DNA of 11,673 bases from Rhodospirillales bacterium (GCA_026125865.1 JAHCKI010000047.1:1-11673), one strand, 5' to 3'. Counted from the stretch's first letter, positions 4,899 to 11,673 are shown. Notes: a model not told the origin generated them from the letters alone. Program-made: numbers and translations.

Positions 4899-7800
4899 AT
4901 GGATACGCGGGACAATCAAGTGACGAATCCCTGGAATGGGAACCAGCGACAGACTGACGGCGCCCTATATGGTGCGGCGCGGCTGGTGGCTTTGGCTGAA
5001 ACGCTGAAAAGCTCGAATTTTTCCGCGCACCCGTTGCTGTCGCCCAGCACCGGAGATGATCTTCAGGCGAAACTGGAACGTCTGAGGGACCGTCGGATAG
5101 TCCCCATCTTGGAAAAAGCGCACGATCGGAAAAAGGCGCCGCAAACCGCGAAGCGCGGCGAAGTCGAGCCGAGTGCCGGGGTGGGGAGAAAGCCGGAAGC
5201 GACGTTTTTCGAGTCTGATGAGTCCGGACAACAAGGATTGGGCGACGTTTCAATGGAGACTTTCGACGTCACACAGCCGGAATCGGCGAACCTTTCGGCG
5301 CTGTTGGGGCGATTGCCACCCGCCGGTCTTGAGGAAGAGCCTTCCGTCAACGGCGAGGACACCGAAACCGAGGACCCGGAATCCGATCTTGAGGCCTCGG
5401 CCTTGAATCCGACCCATTCATCCCAATCGTCGGAGCCGATGGCGGCTTCCGACCTGTTCGACCAGCCGCAGGATGTGGAAGCGGTTGCGGCCGGTGGCGT
5501 GGAGGGCGTCATGCCCGAAGAGCCCGATCTAGTCGAGGAGGAAACCGCTCCCCCAACCCATGCCGAGGCCGAGGAGCCCTCGACCTCGCCGGCTCCGGTC
5601 CATGGAGCGGAAGAGAACGGGTCTTCTTCGTCTCCCGAGCCCGAAGAAACCGAGGAGATGTCGGAAATGGGTGACACGGCCGCCGTCGACGCATCGGCAG
5701 TCGACACCGCCACGGTAGAAACATCGACAGTTGAAGCATCGGCAGCCGAAACATTGGTGGTCGAAGCGTCGACAATCGACACGGCGACATACGAACCATC
5801 GCCCGCAAACGTTGAGGAAACGTTGCCGTCAATTGAAGAAGTGGCGGCCGGGTTTCAGCAAACGCCCCTCGTTTCCGCGGGTGAAAACCGCGGCTCGATA
5901 CCTTCCGGACGTCGGATTCTGTTCGGCAACAGGGCACCGGGAAGCAGCGGCGGCAGCAGCGCTCTCGAAAGGTTGCGGGCCTATCAGAGGCTGCTACAGG
6001 CGCGCGCACGAAACCGTACCACACAGGAAATGGGCCCAGAATTGGGACCGGAACAGGAGAGTGAAGCGGCGGTCGCCTCCATACCGGAGACACAAACCCA
6101 TACGCCACTGACGAACGCCTTCGAGGCGGACATTAATTCGCCGCCCGAACTCGAGCCCGAACCGGAACTGGAGACCGAAGCCGAAGAGCAAAAGCCTTTC
6201 GCTGAAAGCGAGGCCGTGGAGACGGGTGCCGTCGACAGGGAGGCCGAGGTCGAAGTCGAGGTCGAGTATCAGGAAGAATGGGAAGCGGCGCCGGCGCTCG
6301 AACGCGAGGAACCACCGGTCGCGGAAGAAGAACCGGCGTGGGTGTCGACGCCTGTATTCGAGTCTTCGATGGTTACGGAAATCGAGCCGGAACTCGCAAC
6401 AATGGTTGAAGCGGAACCGTCCCCGGTTGTCGAAGATGAAATCGAACCGGAACCGGCGTTTGAACTCGAGGCCGAACCGTCCATGGAGGCGGTGTCCGAA
6501 ACCGAATCGTTCGAAGCGGCCGAGGATGCGCAAGTCCCGGAACGGGTGGAGGTTCTTGAAATTCCCGAGGGCATGGAAGCCGAGGACGAGCGTGACGATT
6601 CTCGGTCGGACACTGATCTTCCCAGTTTTCTTCAGTGCCGCATTGACGATCGCGAATACGATGGAATTAGCGAAAACCACGAAATGAGCGATGGCTCGCG
6701 AGAGATTCGGGACGAGGCCGACCGCGGTATCGCGACCCCGCGCAATGAAGGGTGCGGCATGGCCGGCAAGGTAAAGCTTGGCAGAGGTACGACGGCTCTC
6801 GAAAAACTGAAGTCACTTCAAAGGTTTATTCAACGGCTTAAGGACCGCTCTGACAGTTCGAAGGAGAGGGAGTCTCGGCTTGGTTCGGAAGCCGTTCCGG
6901 CACCGATCATTCCCCAAGACATGCACCACCACGAGCCGAGCGACGCGCAGGAAGAGTACCTGCGGAGCGACGCGCAGAAAGAAGCGATCGTAGAAATCGA
7001 TACGCAGCGCGAGGACGTGGTCGACATTGATGACGTCTCAATGCATGAGCCCGCGACGGAACCCGAACATCCGCTGGAATCGGAAGGCGGGCAGGGTCGT
7101 GGGCCGGAAGCGGCGTCACCGATCGACGATCCGTCCGAACCGGAGGCAGAACGCGAGACGGAAGAAGTGATGGAAGGGGAGAATGTGGCAGTGCCGGTGG
7201 GCGAAGCTGAAACAACGCAGGAACCCGAACATGAGGCGGCGTGGGAAGTGGCCGCGCGATCGGCGTCAGAAGTCGAGGCCACGGCGGGAGCCGGTGTCAT
7301 TGCCGACCCGAGCGCGTATCAGCCGAGGCAGCCTCGTCACCAACCGCTCAGACGGCGACGCACGGATTTTCGGTCTGCCCGAGAAGAAGCCATGTCCCGG
7401 GTCGGCTTTGCCGACGAAATGTCGGTTCATCGGTTCGCGGGCGCCGGCGCCGGGGGGGCGGCCGGCGCGCAGTGGATGGATCTGCACGGTTTTTTGCGTT
7501 GCCTGTGGCGCCGGCGGCTGCTGATTTCGGCCTTCGTTGGCCTTGTAACTCTCGCCACGTTCATCGCGGTTTTGGTTGTTACGCCGCAGTATACGGCAAC
7601 CGCCAAGGTCAAGGTGGCTGATGAACGCGGGTCTTATTCGATCGATTCTCCGATGGACCCATCGGTTCTCCTGCCTGACGAGGAGGCCATCGAAAGCGAA
7701 GTTCAGGTGATTACCTCCCCACAGCTTGCGCAGCGGGTCATCGAGAAACAGGGACTCTACAAAGATCCGGAGTTCAATGAAGAAGTCTCCGGCAGCAAGG

Positions 7801-9635
7801 TTACGGTCGAACTTCCGCGCGACACGTCAAGCGATCCGACGGACGCTGCAGCAGCAGGTGACGAGGAACCGGAAGAACAGCACTCACTCGCGGTTCGGGC
7901 GCGGGTGGTCGATGGCTTTCTCAAGCGGATCGGTGCGTGGCGGGCGGGCAGGTCGCGCGTGATCGCCGTTTCGTTCGACAGTCGCAGTCCCGAGAAAGCC
8001 GCGAAGATCGTCAACGCCATTGTCGACGAATACGTTTCCGAGCGCGTGGAGGCACGTTTTTCGGCCGCAAACAGTGCGACGGATTGGGTGAATGAACGCC
8101 TTCAGGATCTGCGCGAATCGGTCGCCAAGTCAGAGACCGCTGTCGAACGCTATCGCCAGGAGTCGGGGTTGCTCGAAGGTGAGCGCACGACAATCATTTC
8201 ACAACAGCTCAGCGATTTGAGCGCGAGAATGATCGCTGTGCGGTCTCATCGCGTTAGTCTCGAAGCCAAGCTGGAGCGTATCGAGGCAGCCGGCAAAGAG
8301 AACTGGCTGTCCATCCCGGATGTTCTCTCAAACGCTCTCATATCCGATTTGCGGACGGAAGAGTACGGTCTCAGCCGTAGATTGGCGGAACTCGGTGCGG
8401 ATTTCGGACCCAGTTTTTCGCAGCGGCGGAAGCTGGAGGCGCAAATCAAGAGGATCCGGGCCGACATCGCGGCCGAAGTTCAGCGCGTTGTCGTCGGTCT
8501 ACGCCGCGAAGTGGAGGCAGCGCGAGTCGAGGAACAGGGGGTCGCGTCGGCACTTGAGGCCCTCAAGCTTCAGGCTGGCGATCTCAATGTCAACCAGGGG
8601 CGGCTTCGCGCCCTCGAACGGGAGGCAAACGCCAACCAGGCCGTGCTGGAGACCTTTTTGCAGTGGCTCAAAAAGACCACGGGTGTTCAGCAATACCAGG
8701 AGGCCGACGCGAGGGTGATCTCCTATGCCGAACCGCCGTTGCGGCAGTCCTTCCCACGCAAAAGACTGTTCGTGGGGCTCGCCTTCCTAGGATCCCTGAC
8801 CGCGGCGGTCGCCTTGGTCCTTACCATGGAGAATCTCGACCGCAGATTCCGTAGCCCCGGACAATTGGAGCAGCATACCGGCTATCGCGCGCTGCCCGTC
8901 ATTCCGGCGTTGGATGCGGGATGGATGGGCAAGGCCGAGCCTGAAAAACATGTCCTCAGTCACACTTTGTCACCCTACACCGAGGCCATAAGGTCCCTGC
9001 ATGCAAGCATCATGACGGACAAGGTCCATCCGAGGCCGAAATCCATCCTGATCGCTTCGTCCTTCCCGAACGAAGGGAAGTCGACACTCGCGATTTCGTA
9101 TGCGCGAGTCCTGGCGAAGCGTGGATACGCCGTCACCCTGGTCGACGCGGATCTGCGCCATGGCATGGTCGCGGAGAAAGTGGGTATTGCGGGCAAAACA
9201 GGCCTTGCCAACGTATTGGCCGGTGAAATCGATATCGAGGACGCCATCGAACATGATCCCGAAACGCCGCTGAAGGTGGTGGTCGCGGGCGCCTCGAAGC
9301 GATCGCCCCAGGAGCTCCTGCACAACGGTTACTTTATCAGTTGTCTGGAGCATCTGAGCGCAATGAGCGACTTCGTCATCATCGATTCACCGCCTGTATT
9401 GGCGGTCAGTGATGTGAGCTTGATCGGACGCTCCATCGACAGCACGGTTTACGTCGCTCGCTGGGCCGTGACATCGAGATCCGAGGCGCTGGCGGGACTA
9501 CGGGTGCTCCGCGAAGCGGATGCCAACATCGTGGGTGTCGTGCTCAATGCGACGGACATGAGCAAGTATGCCGAGTTCGCCTATGGCCGTCCGAGCATCT
9601 ACAAGAAGGTGTTGTCGCACTACTACGCCACTTGA
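4899..9635 (+). CDS. Wzz/BY-kinase polysaccharide co-polymerase with giant acidic N-terminal tail
   Basis: A 1578-residue inner-membrane protein. Residues about 858-1578 form a standard ExoP/Wzc-type co-polymerase: Wzz start WMDLHGFLRCLW (859-870), TM1 about 874-895, periplasmic coiled-coil region, GNVR-like LRALEREANANQ near 1235, YAEPPLRQSFPRK (1276-1288), TM2 about 1290-1309. The cytoplasmic kinase has Walker A SSFPNEGKST (1387-1396, K1394), Walker A' LVDADLR (1414-1420), Walker B VIIDSPP (1493-1499) and a Tyr cluster (Y1557, 1562, 1568, 1575, 1576). Such proteins set chain length and cycle through tyrosine autophosphorylation. The first 857 residues are exceptional: Glu/Pro/Ala/Ser-rich (25 Glu in residues 415-479), with basic helical islands near 55-79, 342-373 and 620-651, a pentapeptide repeat, and a basic patch at 810-828 before a Gly/Ala linker. 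By membrane topology this tail should be cytoplasmic. The ATG at 4899 has GAGGG behind it; an internal ATG at 7392 is possible but lacks a good Shine-Dalgarno. Confidence 0.92.
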   Translation: MDTRDNQVTNPWNGNQRQTDGALYGAARLVALAETLKSSNFSAHPLLSPSTGDDLQAKLERLRDRRIVPILEKAHDRKKAPQTAKRGEVEPSAGVGRKPEATFFESDESGQQGLGDVSMETFDVTQPESANLSALLGRLPPAGLEEEPSVNGEDTETEDPESDLEASALNPTHSSQSSEPMAASDLFDQPQDVEAVAAGGVEGVMPEEPDLVEEETAPPTHAEAEEPSTSPAPVHGAEENGSSSSPEPEETEEMSEMGDTAAVDASAVDTATVETSTVEASAAETLVVEASTIDTATYEPSPANVEETLPSIEEVAAGFQQTPLVSAGENRGSIPSGRRILFGNRAPGSSGGSSALERLRAYQRLLQARARNRTTQEMGPELGPEQESEAAVASIPETQTHTPLTNAFEADINSPPELEPEPELETEAEEQKPFAESEAVETGAVDREAEVEVEVEYQEEWEAAPALEREEPPVAEEEPAWVSTPVFESSMVTEIEPELATMVEAEPSPVVEDEIEPEPAFELEAEPSMEAVSETESFEAAEDAQVPERVEVLEIPEGMEAEDERDDSRSDTDLPSFLQCRIDDREYDGISENHEMSDGSREIRDEADRGIATPRNEGCGMAGKVKLGRGTTALEKLKSLQRFIQRLKDRSDSSKERESRLGSEAVPAPIIPQDMHHHEPSDAQEEYLRSDAQKEAIVEIDTQREDVVDIDDVSMHEPATEPEHPLESEGGQGRGPEAASPIDDPSEPEAERETEEVMEGENVAVPVGEAETTQEPEHEAAWEVAARSASEVEATAGAGVIADPSAYQPRQPRHQPLRRRRTDFRSAREEAMSRVGFADEMSVHRFAGAGAGGAAGAQWMDLHGFLRCLWRRRLLISAFVGLVTLATFIAVLVVTPQYTATAKVKVADERGSYSIDSPMDPSVLLPDEEAIESEVQVITSPQLAQRVIEKQGLYKDPEFNEEVSGSKVTVELPRDTSSDPTDAAAAGDEEPEEQHSLAVRARVVDGFLKRIGAWRAGRSRVIAVSFDSRSPEKAAKIVNAIVDEYVSERVEARFSAANSATDWVNERLQDLRESVAKSETAVERYRQESGLLEGERTTIISQQLSDLSARMIAVRSHRVSLEAKLERIEAAGKENWLSIPDVLSNALISDLRTEEYGLSRRLAELGADFGPSFSQRRKLEAQIKRIRADIAAEVQRVVVGLRREVEAARVEEQGVASALEALKLQAGDLNVNQGRLRALEREANANQAVLETFLQWLKKTTGVQQYQEADARVISYAEPPLRQSFPRKRLFVGLAFLGSLTAAVALVLTMENLDRRFRSPGQLEQHTGYRALPVIPALDAGWMGKAEPEKHVLSHTLSPYTEAIRSLHASIMTDKVHPRPKSILIASSFPNEGKSTLAISYARVLAKRGYAVTLVDADLRHGMVAEKVGIAGKTGLANVLAGEIDIEDAIEHDPETPLKVVVAGASKRSPQELLHNGYFISCLEHLSAMSDFVIIDSPPVLAVSDVSLIGRSIDSTVYVARWAVTSRSEALAGLRVLREADANIVGVVLNATDMSKYAEFAYGRPSIYKKVLSHYYAT
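5673..5792 (+). repeat. 15-bp minisatellite, eight tandem units, in the kinase tail
   Basis: Eight consecutive 15-base units, all in frame, encode residues 259-298 as pentapeptides of the form Asp/Glu-Ala/Thr-Ser/Ala-Thr/Ala-Val (for example DASAV, DTATV, ETSTV, EASTI). Units differ mostly at a few positions, so the array is old or selected rather than freshly expanded. In-frame gain or loss of units would change tail length without breaking the gene. Confidence 0.8.
5961..6017 (+). repeat. Basic helix module, copy 1 (residues 355-373)
   Basis: The encoded segment begins ALERLRAYQRLLQ and is amphipathic and basic inside an acidic, probably disordered tail. A related segment is at 6795-6851. 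Both begin with the same ten bases, GCTCTCGAAA. The likeness continues about 30 residues further: SEAAVASIP near residue 388 here against SEAVPAPIIP near 663. A weaker relative (KLERLRDRR) is at residues 58-66. Confidence 0.6.
6795..6851 (+). repeat. Basic helix module, copy 2 (residues 633-651)
   Basis: The segment begins ALEKLKSLQRFIQ and matches copy 1 at Ala, Leu, Glu, Leu, Gln and Arg, with conservative changes elsewhere. Each copy is preceded by a basic Gly-containing stretch (GRRILFGNR before copy 1, GKVKLGRG before copy 2). The copies are 278 residues apart, which suggests duplication of a long unit of helix plus acidic linker. Confidence 0.6.
6938..6977 (+). repeat. 27-base-period short repeat in the kinase tail
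   Basis: GAGCGACGCGCAG occurs exactly at 6938-6950 and 6965-6977, giving SDAQEE and SDAQKE nine residues apart (from residues 681 and 690). A third, decayed step reads DTQRED shortly after. It is a local in-frame duplication within low-complexity coding sequence. Confidence 0.6.
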
Positions 9636-11017
9636 TAAGCGGGGCCGTTGGTCCGAGCCAGCTCATCGAAGCGTTGGGCCGCTCGCATGGTGGCGACCGA
9701 GAACACGATGTAGAGCACCCAGATTGGGTTTCGGTCGAGAAACAGACGCGCCTCGAAAAGGCTGCTGGCGAGCATGGCGATCTGCACGCCGATCCCCAGC
9801 AGAAAAACCGGCGACGGCTGCCGGAAGTACGAGACGATAGGGTGAACAAGCATCTGCAACAGAAAGAGGCTGCCGACTATGGCGATCGGTATCCCCATCT
9901 CGGACGATAGCTGCAAGAAACCATTGTGAGCGTGGGAAGGCGCCCAATCCATTCCAAGGAGCATCATCAAAGTTCTTTCGGTGTCGTTCGTTGACGACCA
10001 AAGGGCTCCGTAACCGTGCCCGAGTAGGGGGCTTTGCTGTGTCATCTCCCATGCCCCCTCCCACACTTCCTGGCGACCCGTAAAGTCAGCCGAGCGGCCG
10101 ACAATGCTGGTCAGAAGCTCCGGCGAAATGAAGGTAAGGGCGCCGATCAACAGAACAACGCCGGTACCCAACAGGCAAAAGGCTGCGGCGCCATGCAGGC
10201 GCAAAACCGTACCGGTGGCGAATGTCGCCATGACGAAGAGAGCGATCAAGCAAGCACCAAGAGAGGTCGCCGAGTCGCTCTTATGAATTGCAAGTAAGAT
10301 AAAGGGGATCAGAACGAAGTGAAGTGTTCTGTATGGCGTTTCCGATGAAAACAGTCGCACGCATACGAACAAAACAGCAAGAATCGCGGTAAACCCAAAT
10401 GCGTTTTTGTCTCCGTGCAATCCCTTCCAAACTTGGACGCCGAAATACCATACGCGACCATTTGTCGGGGCGATTACGGCAAAAATGTCCCCTGCCACGA
10501 TTAAAATGGCAAACGTTACTAGTAAGATATTGAATAATGATTTGATCGGAAAGCGGTACCCTAAGTAAATCCCAAGCAACGTCGTGCCAACAAGGTGGAT
10601 TGACCGCGCGACCGTATTGCTTGGATGCATTGACCAAGCTTGGGATATGCAGGCAAATACGATAACTGTAATCGCCAGAGGGAAATACTGCGCCAGCCAA
10701 AATATCCATCTTGGCCCAAAATGAATAAACAATGACGCCAGAGCGATACCGTATGCGACCACCCACAGTCCGGTTCGGAAATCGAGGTCCCACCAAAACA
10801 CCTGGGTGATGGTGTAGAAGGCGCCGGCGCTATGCAGCAAAGCGATGATCGCAAACACGCTCTCGAAGATATGGGGCCGATTTGATTGCACGTTTTCGGA
10901 AGCGATTTCCGAAAACGGCAAGTAAGGCCTGGGCGGCAGCGCGTCGAACTCTGTTTCTTCTGCTTTCTCGGGCGCTATGGTTCGGGAGTCCACGAATTTT
11001 CGCCTGGTTTCCGGCAT
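9623..11017 (-). CDS. O-antigen polymerase/ligase-like membrane protein (Wzy/ExoQ family)
   Basis: A 464-residue integral inner-membrane protein with about 45-50 cytoplasmic, charged N-terminal residues and roughly 11-12 hydrophobic helices between about 51 and 446. A large periplasmic loop at about 298-374 carries the Wzy_C-type features: FTGRQEVWEGAW (312-323), LLGHGYGALW (331-340) and SHAHNGFLQL (361-370). GLHGDKNAFG (199-208) is an ExoQ-like loop motif. Such proteins polymerise lipid-linked repeat units in the periplasm; a ligase role is the alternative, but the ExoM/ExoP-like company favours polymerase. The ATG at 11017 is the only Met before the first helix, though its Shine-Dalgarno is poor. 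The gene converges on the Wzz/BY-kinase gene, its functional partner, and their 3' ends overlap by 13 bases with no terminator between. The segment about 10280-10780 is AT-richer than the ends. Confidence 0.88.
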   Translation of the reverse strand: MPETRRKFVDSRTIAPEKAEETEFDALPPRPYLPFSEIASENVQSNRPHIFESVFAIIALLHSAGAFYTITQVFWWDLDFRTGLWVVAYGIALASLFIHFGPRWIFWLAQYFPLAITVIVFACISQAWSMHPSNTVARSIHLVGTTLLGIYLGYRFPIKSLFNILLVTFAILIVAGDIFAVIAPTNGRVWYFGVQVWKGLHGDKNAFGFTAILAVLFVCVRLFSSETPYRTLHFVLIPFILLAIHKSDSATSLGACLIALFVMATFATGTVLRLHGAAAFCLLGTGVVLLIGALTFISPELLTSIVGRSADFTGRQEVWEGAWEMTQQSPLLGHGYGALWSSTNDTERTLMMLLGMDWAPSHAHNGFLQLSSEMGIPIAIVGSLFLLQMLVHPIVSYFRQPSPVFLLGIGVQIAMLASSLFEARLFLDRNPIWVLYIVFSVATMRAAQRFDELARTNGPAYQVA

Positions 11018-11340
11018 GCGCGATAGGTTCAGGCCGGCATATGATATGGCTCACCCTTCGACAGATAAGGATGAGGTAATAGTTTTTAACAAGGGATGAA
11101 GTGCAATCGAACTTAACATGGGAGTACCTCACCCTGAGCCTGTCGAAGGGTGAGCCTCGGGCAAGCCAGAGTCATACCGGCGCCAAGAGCACGTTTGACC
11201 TCAGTTGCGAGGAAGCCTGCAAAGGCCATGTGTAGTCGCCCCGAAAAGGAACCCGAAAACGTCCTGATGTTGGTTCGGCATGCGGGGGTCCGTATCATGT
11301 CAACGTTCTTATCATGGTTTCATTGAGGTTCCGTTTCTGA
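11018..11340. other. Gap upstream of the polymerase gene without a supported gene
   Basis: This 323-base stretch holds the inverted REP-like pair (11048-11156) and otherwise nothing I can support. On the - strand TATCAT (complement of 11042-11047) resembles a -10 for the polymerase gene, but no matching -35 is seen. From 11157 to 11340 I see no gene, terminator or repeat. A 61-codon - strand frame there ends in translated REP sequence and is not credible. Confidence 0.5.
11048..11156. repeat. Inverted pair of REP-like palindromes (BIME-like)
   Basis: GGCTCACCCTTCGACAG at 11048-11064 is exactly reversed and complemented at 11140-11156. The likeness extends to 31-32 bases per copy (11048-11078 and 11125-11156), with a few changes and one indel. 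Each copy is itself a palindrome: CTCACCCT / AGGGTGAG at 11128-11135 and 11147-11154 is perfect with an 11-base loop, and the left copy has one mismatch (CTCACCCT / AGGATGAG). The type, with a CTCACCCT...AGGGTGAG stem around a TTCGACAGG core, resembles REP-like intergenic palindromes found in many proteobacterial genomes; the match to a named family is from memory. Confidence 0.75.
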
Positions 11341-11499
11341 TCAGGGCTGTCGCATATGACTTTGGCGGGCTTCTTCGTAACTGAGCCACATGCCGGCCCG
11401 AGTCTCCGTGGGCGGCAGGTACGTTAAATGCGATTGCCCAGCGTTTCCGTTTGCATAGGGGCGCACCGGTTGAAACGCAACCATCCCGTTGGTGTTCAT
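11341..11499 (-). CDS. Small hypothetical protein, coupled to the SGNH hydrolase gene
   Basis: A 52-codon frame whose ATG (complement of 11497-11499) overlaps the TGA of the upstream hydrolase gene as ATGA, a classic sign of translational coupling; its own stop is at 11341-11343. The peptide begins MNTNGMVAFQPVRPY and includes LPPTETRAGMWLSYEEA. It is hydrophilic, shows no membrane helix or signal peptide, and is mixed in composition rather than repetitive. Third codon positions are moderately GC-rich (34 of 52), as expected of a real gene here, but the sample is small. I recognise no family. It is less than 60 codons and easily missed. The alternative is a chance frame following the stop. 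Confidence 0.45.
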   Translation of the reverse strand: MNTNGMVAFQPVRPYANGNAGQSHLTYLPPTETRAGMWLSYEEARQSHMRQP

Positions 11500-11673
11500 C
11501 GAGTTTGGGCACGCGTTTCGGCTCCGGTGTTTGGCAGCAGGTTGTTTTCTACGATGTATTTGTAGAGAGAATCCGCGACAATCTCATAACCTTCATCGGT
11601 AAAATGACCAGTGCATCCAAGAAAATGAGATGTGTCATAAATAGTGCATATGTCGTCCAGGTCAATGTATTTC
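11496..11673 (-). CDS. SGNH/GDSL-type hydrolase, C-terminal fragment
   Basis: The last 58 codons of a gene that enters from the right edge; the stop is the complement of 11496-11498. The fragment contains GHFTDEGYEIVADSLYKYI, the typical C-terminal block of SGNH hydrolases (catalytic His, then an acidic-rich turn with Gly, then a closing helix). The Ser, Gly and Asn blocks would lie beyond the window. In this family the catalytic Asp usually sits three residues before the His. Here that residue is Cys (GCTGH), although a DTSH lies seven residues earlier, so the active site may be altered. In polysaccharide loci such enzymes often remove or transfer acyl groups on the polymer. The family is fairly secure, the substrate unknown. 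Confidence 0.7.
   Translation of the reverse strand, partial: KYIDLDDICTIYDTSHFLGCTGHFTDEGYEIVADSLYKYIVENNLLPNTGAETRAQTR

Noticed and set aside
5063..6680. Long antisense frames (5063-5782, 5509-6108, 5994-6680) opposite the kinase tail
   Set aside because: Glu-rich coding sequence made of GAA/GAG gives no stops on the other strand. The antisense products are Ser/Arg/Phe-rich low complexity with no family, and the sense frame continues into a clear kinase.
7392..7394. Internal ATG (residue 832) as the real start of the Wzz/BY-kinase
   Set aside because: The upstream frame stays open for 831 codons without a stop, with structured repeats and a Shine-Dalgarno at its own start; the internal ATG has only a weak GAGAAG. 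It is kept as an alternative, not called.
11113..11298. 61-codon - strand frame
   Set aside because: Its end (LTLRQAQGE) is the REP-like palindrome read as protein, a common source of false genes; no Shine-Dalgarno.
11298..11303. TTGACA on the - strand as a -35 box
   Set aside because: No -10-like hexamer lies 16-18 bases downstream.
11312..11512. 66-codon - strand frame overlapping the hydrolase end
   Set aside because: It lies out of frame over the hydrolase 3' end and the coupled 52-codon ORF, which has the better start context; the peptide shows no family.

Overview
The window is part of an exopolysaccharide or capsule biosynthesis locus. It is fairly GC-rich. Its ExoM-like, ExoQ-like and ExoP/Wzc-like proteins recall the succinoglycan-type machinery of Alphaproteobacteria, so a Rhodospirillales- or rhizobia-like alphaproteobacterium is a reasonable guess. 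The genus cannot be told from the sequence. No tRNA, rRNA, CRISPR array or transposase gene was recognised.

Layout. On the + strand: the 3' part of a UDP-glucuronate decarboxylase gene (UDP-xylose supply), cut by the left edge; galE (UDP-galactose supply), starting on an ATGA overlap; a WecG/TagA/CpsF (GT26) glycosyltransferase; a 110-base gap holding a strong imperfect hairpin; an ExoM-like GT2 glycosyltransferase; a second GT2 glycosyltransferase; a 317-base gap with a 30-codon ORF behind the best Shine-Dalgarno in the window; and a 1578-codon Wzz/BY-kinase gene. On the - strand, convergent and overlapping that gene by 13 bases: a Wzy/ExoQ-type membrane polymerase. Upstream of it lies a pair of inverted REP-like palindromes. 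The right edge holds an unlisted 52-codon ORF that starts on the stop codon of a partial SGNH/GDSL hydrolase gene.

How the genes fit together (inference from families). UXS and GalE make UDP-sugars. The GT26 and the two GT2 enzymes build a lipid-linked repeat unit at the inner membrane. The ExoQ-like protein polymerises it in the periplasm. The Wzz/BY-kinase controls chain length and export through tyrosine phosphorylation of its C-terminal Tyr cluster. The SGNH hydrolase may trim or edit acyl groups. No flippase, outer-membrane Wza-like channel, priming phosphoglycosyltransferase or tyrosine phosphatase is inside the window.

The most unusual item is the Wzz/BY-kinase. Residues about 858-1578 are an ordinary-sized ExoP/Wzc. 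They are preceded by about 857 residues of low-complexity, Glu-rich, probably cytoplasmic sequence. This tail carries three basic helical islands at intervals of 297 and 278 residues and a 15-bp, eight-unit minisatellite.
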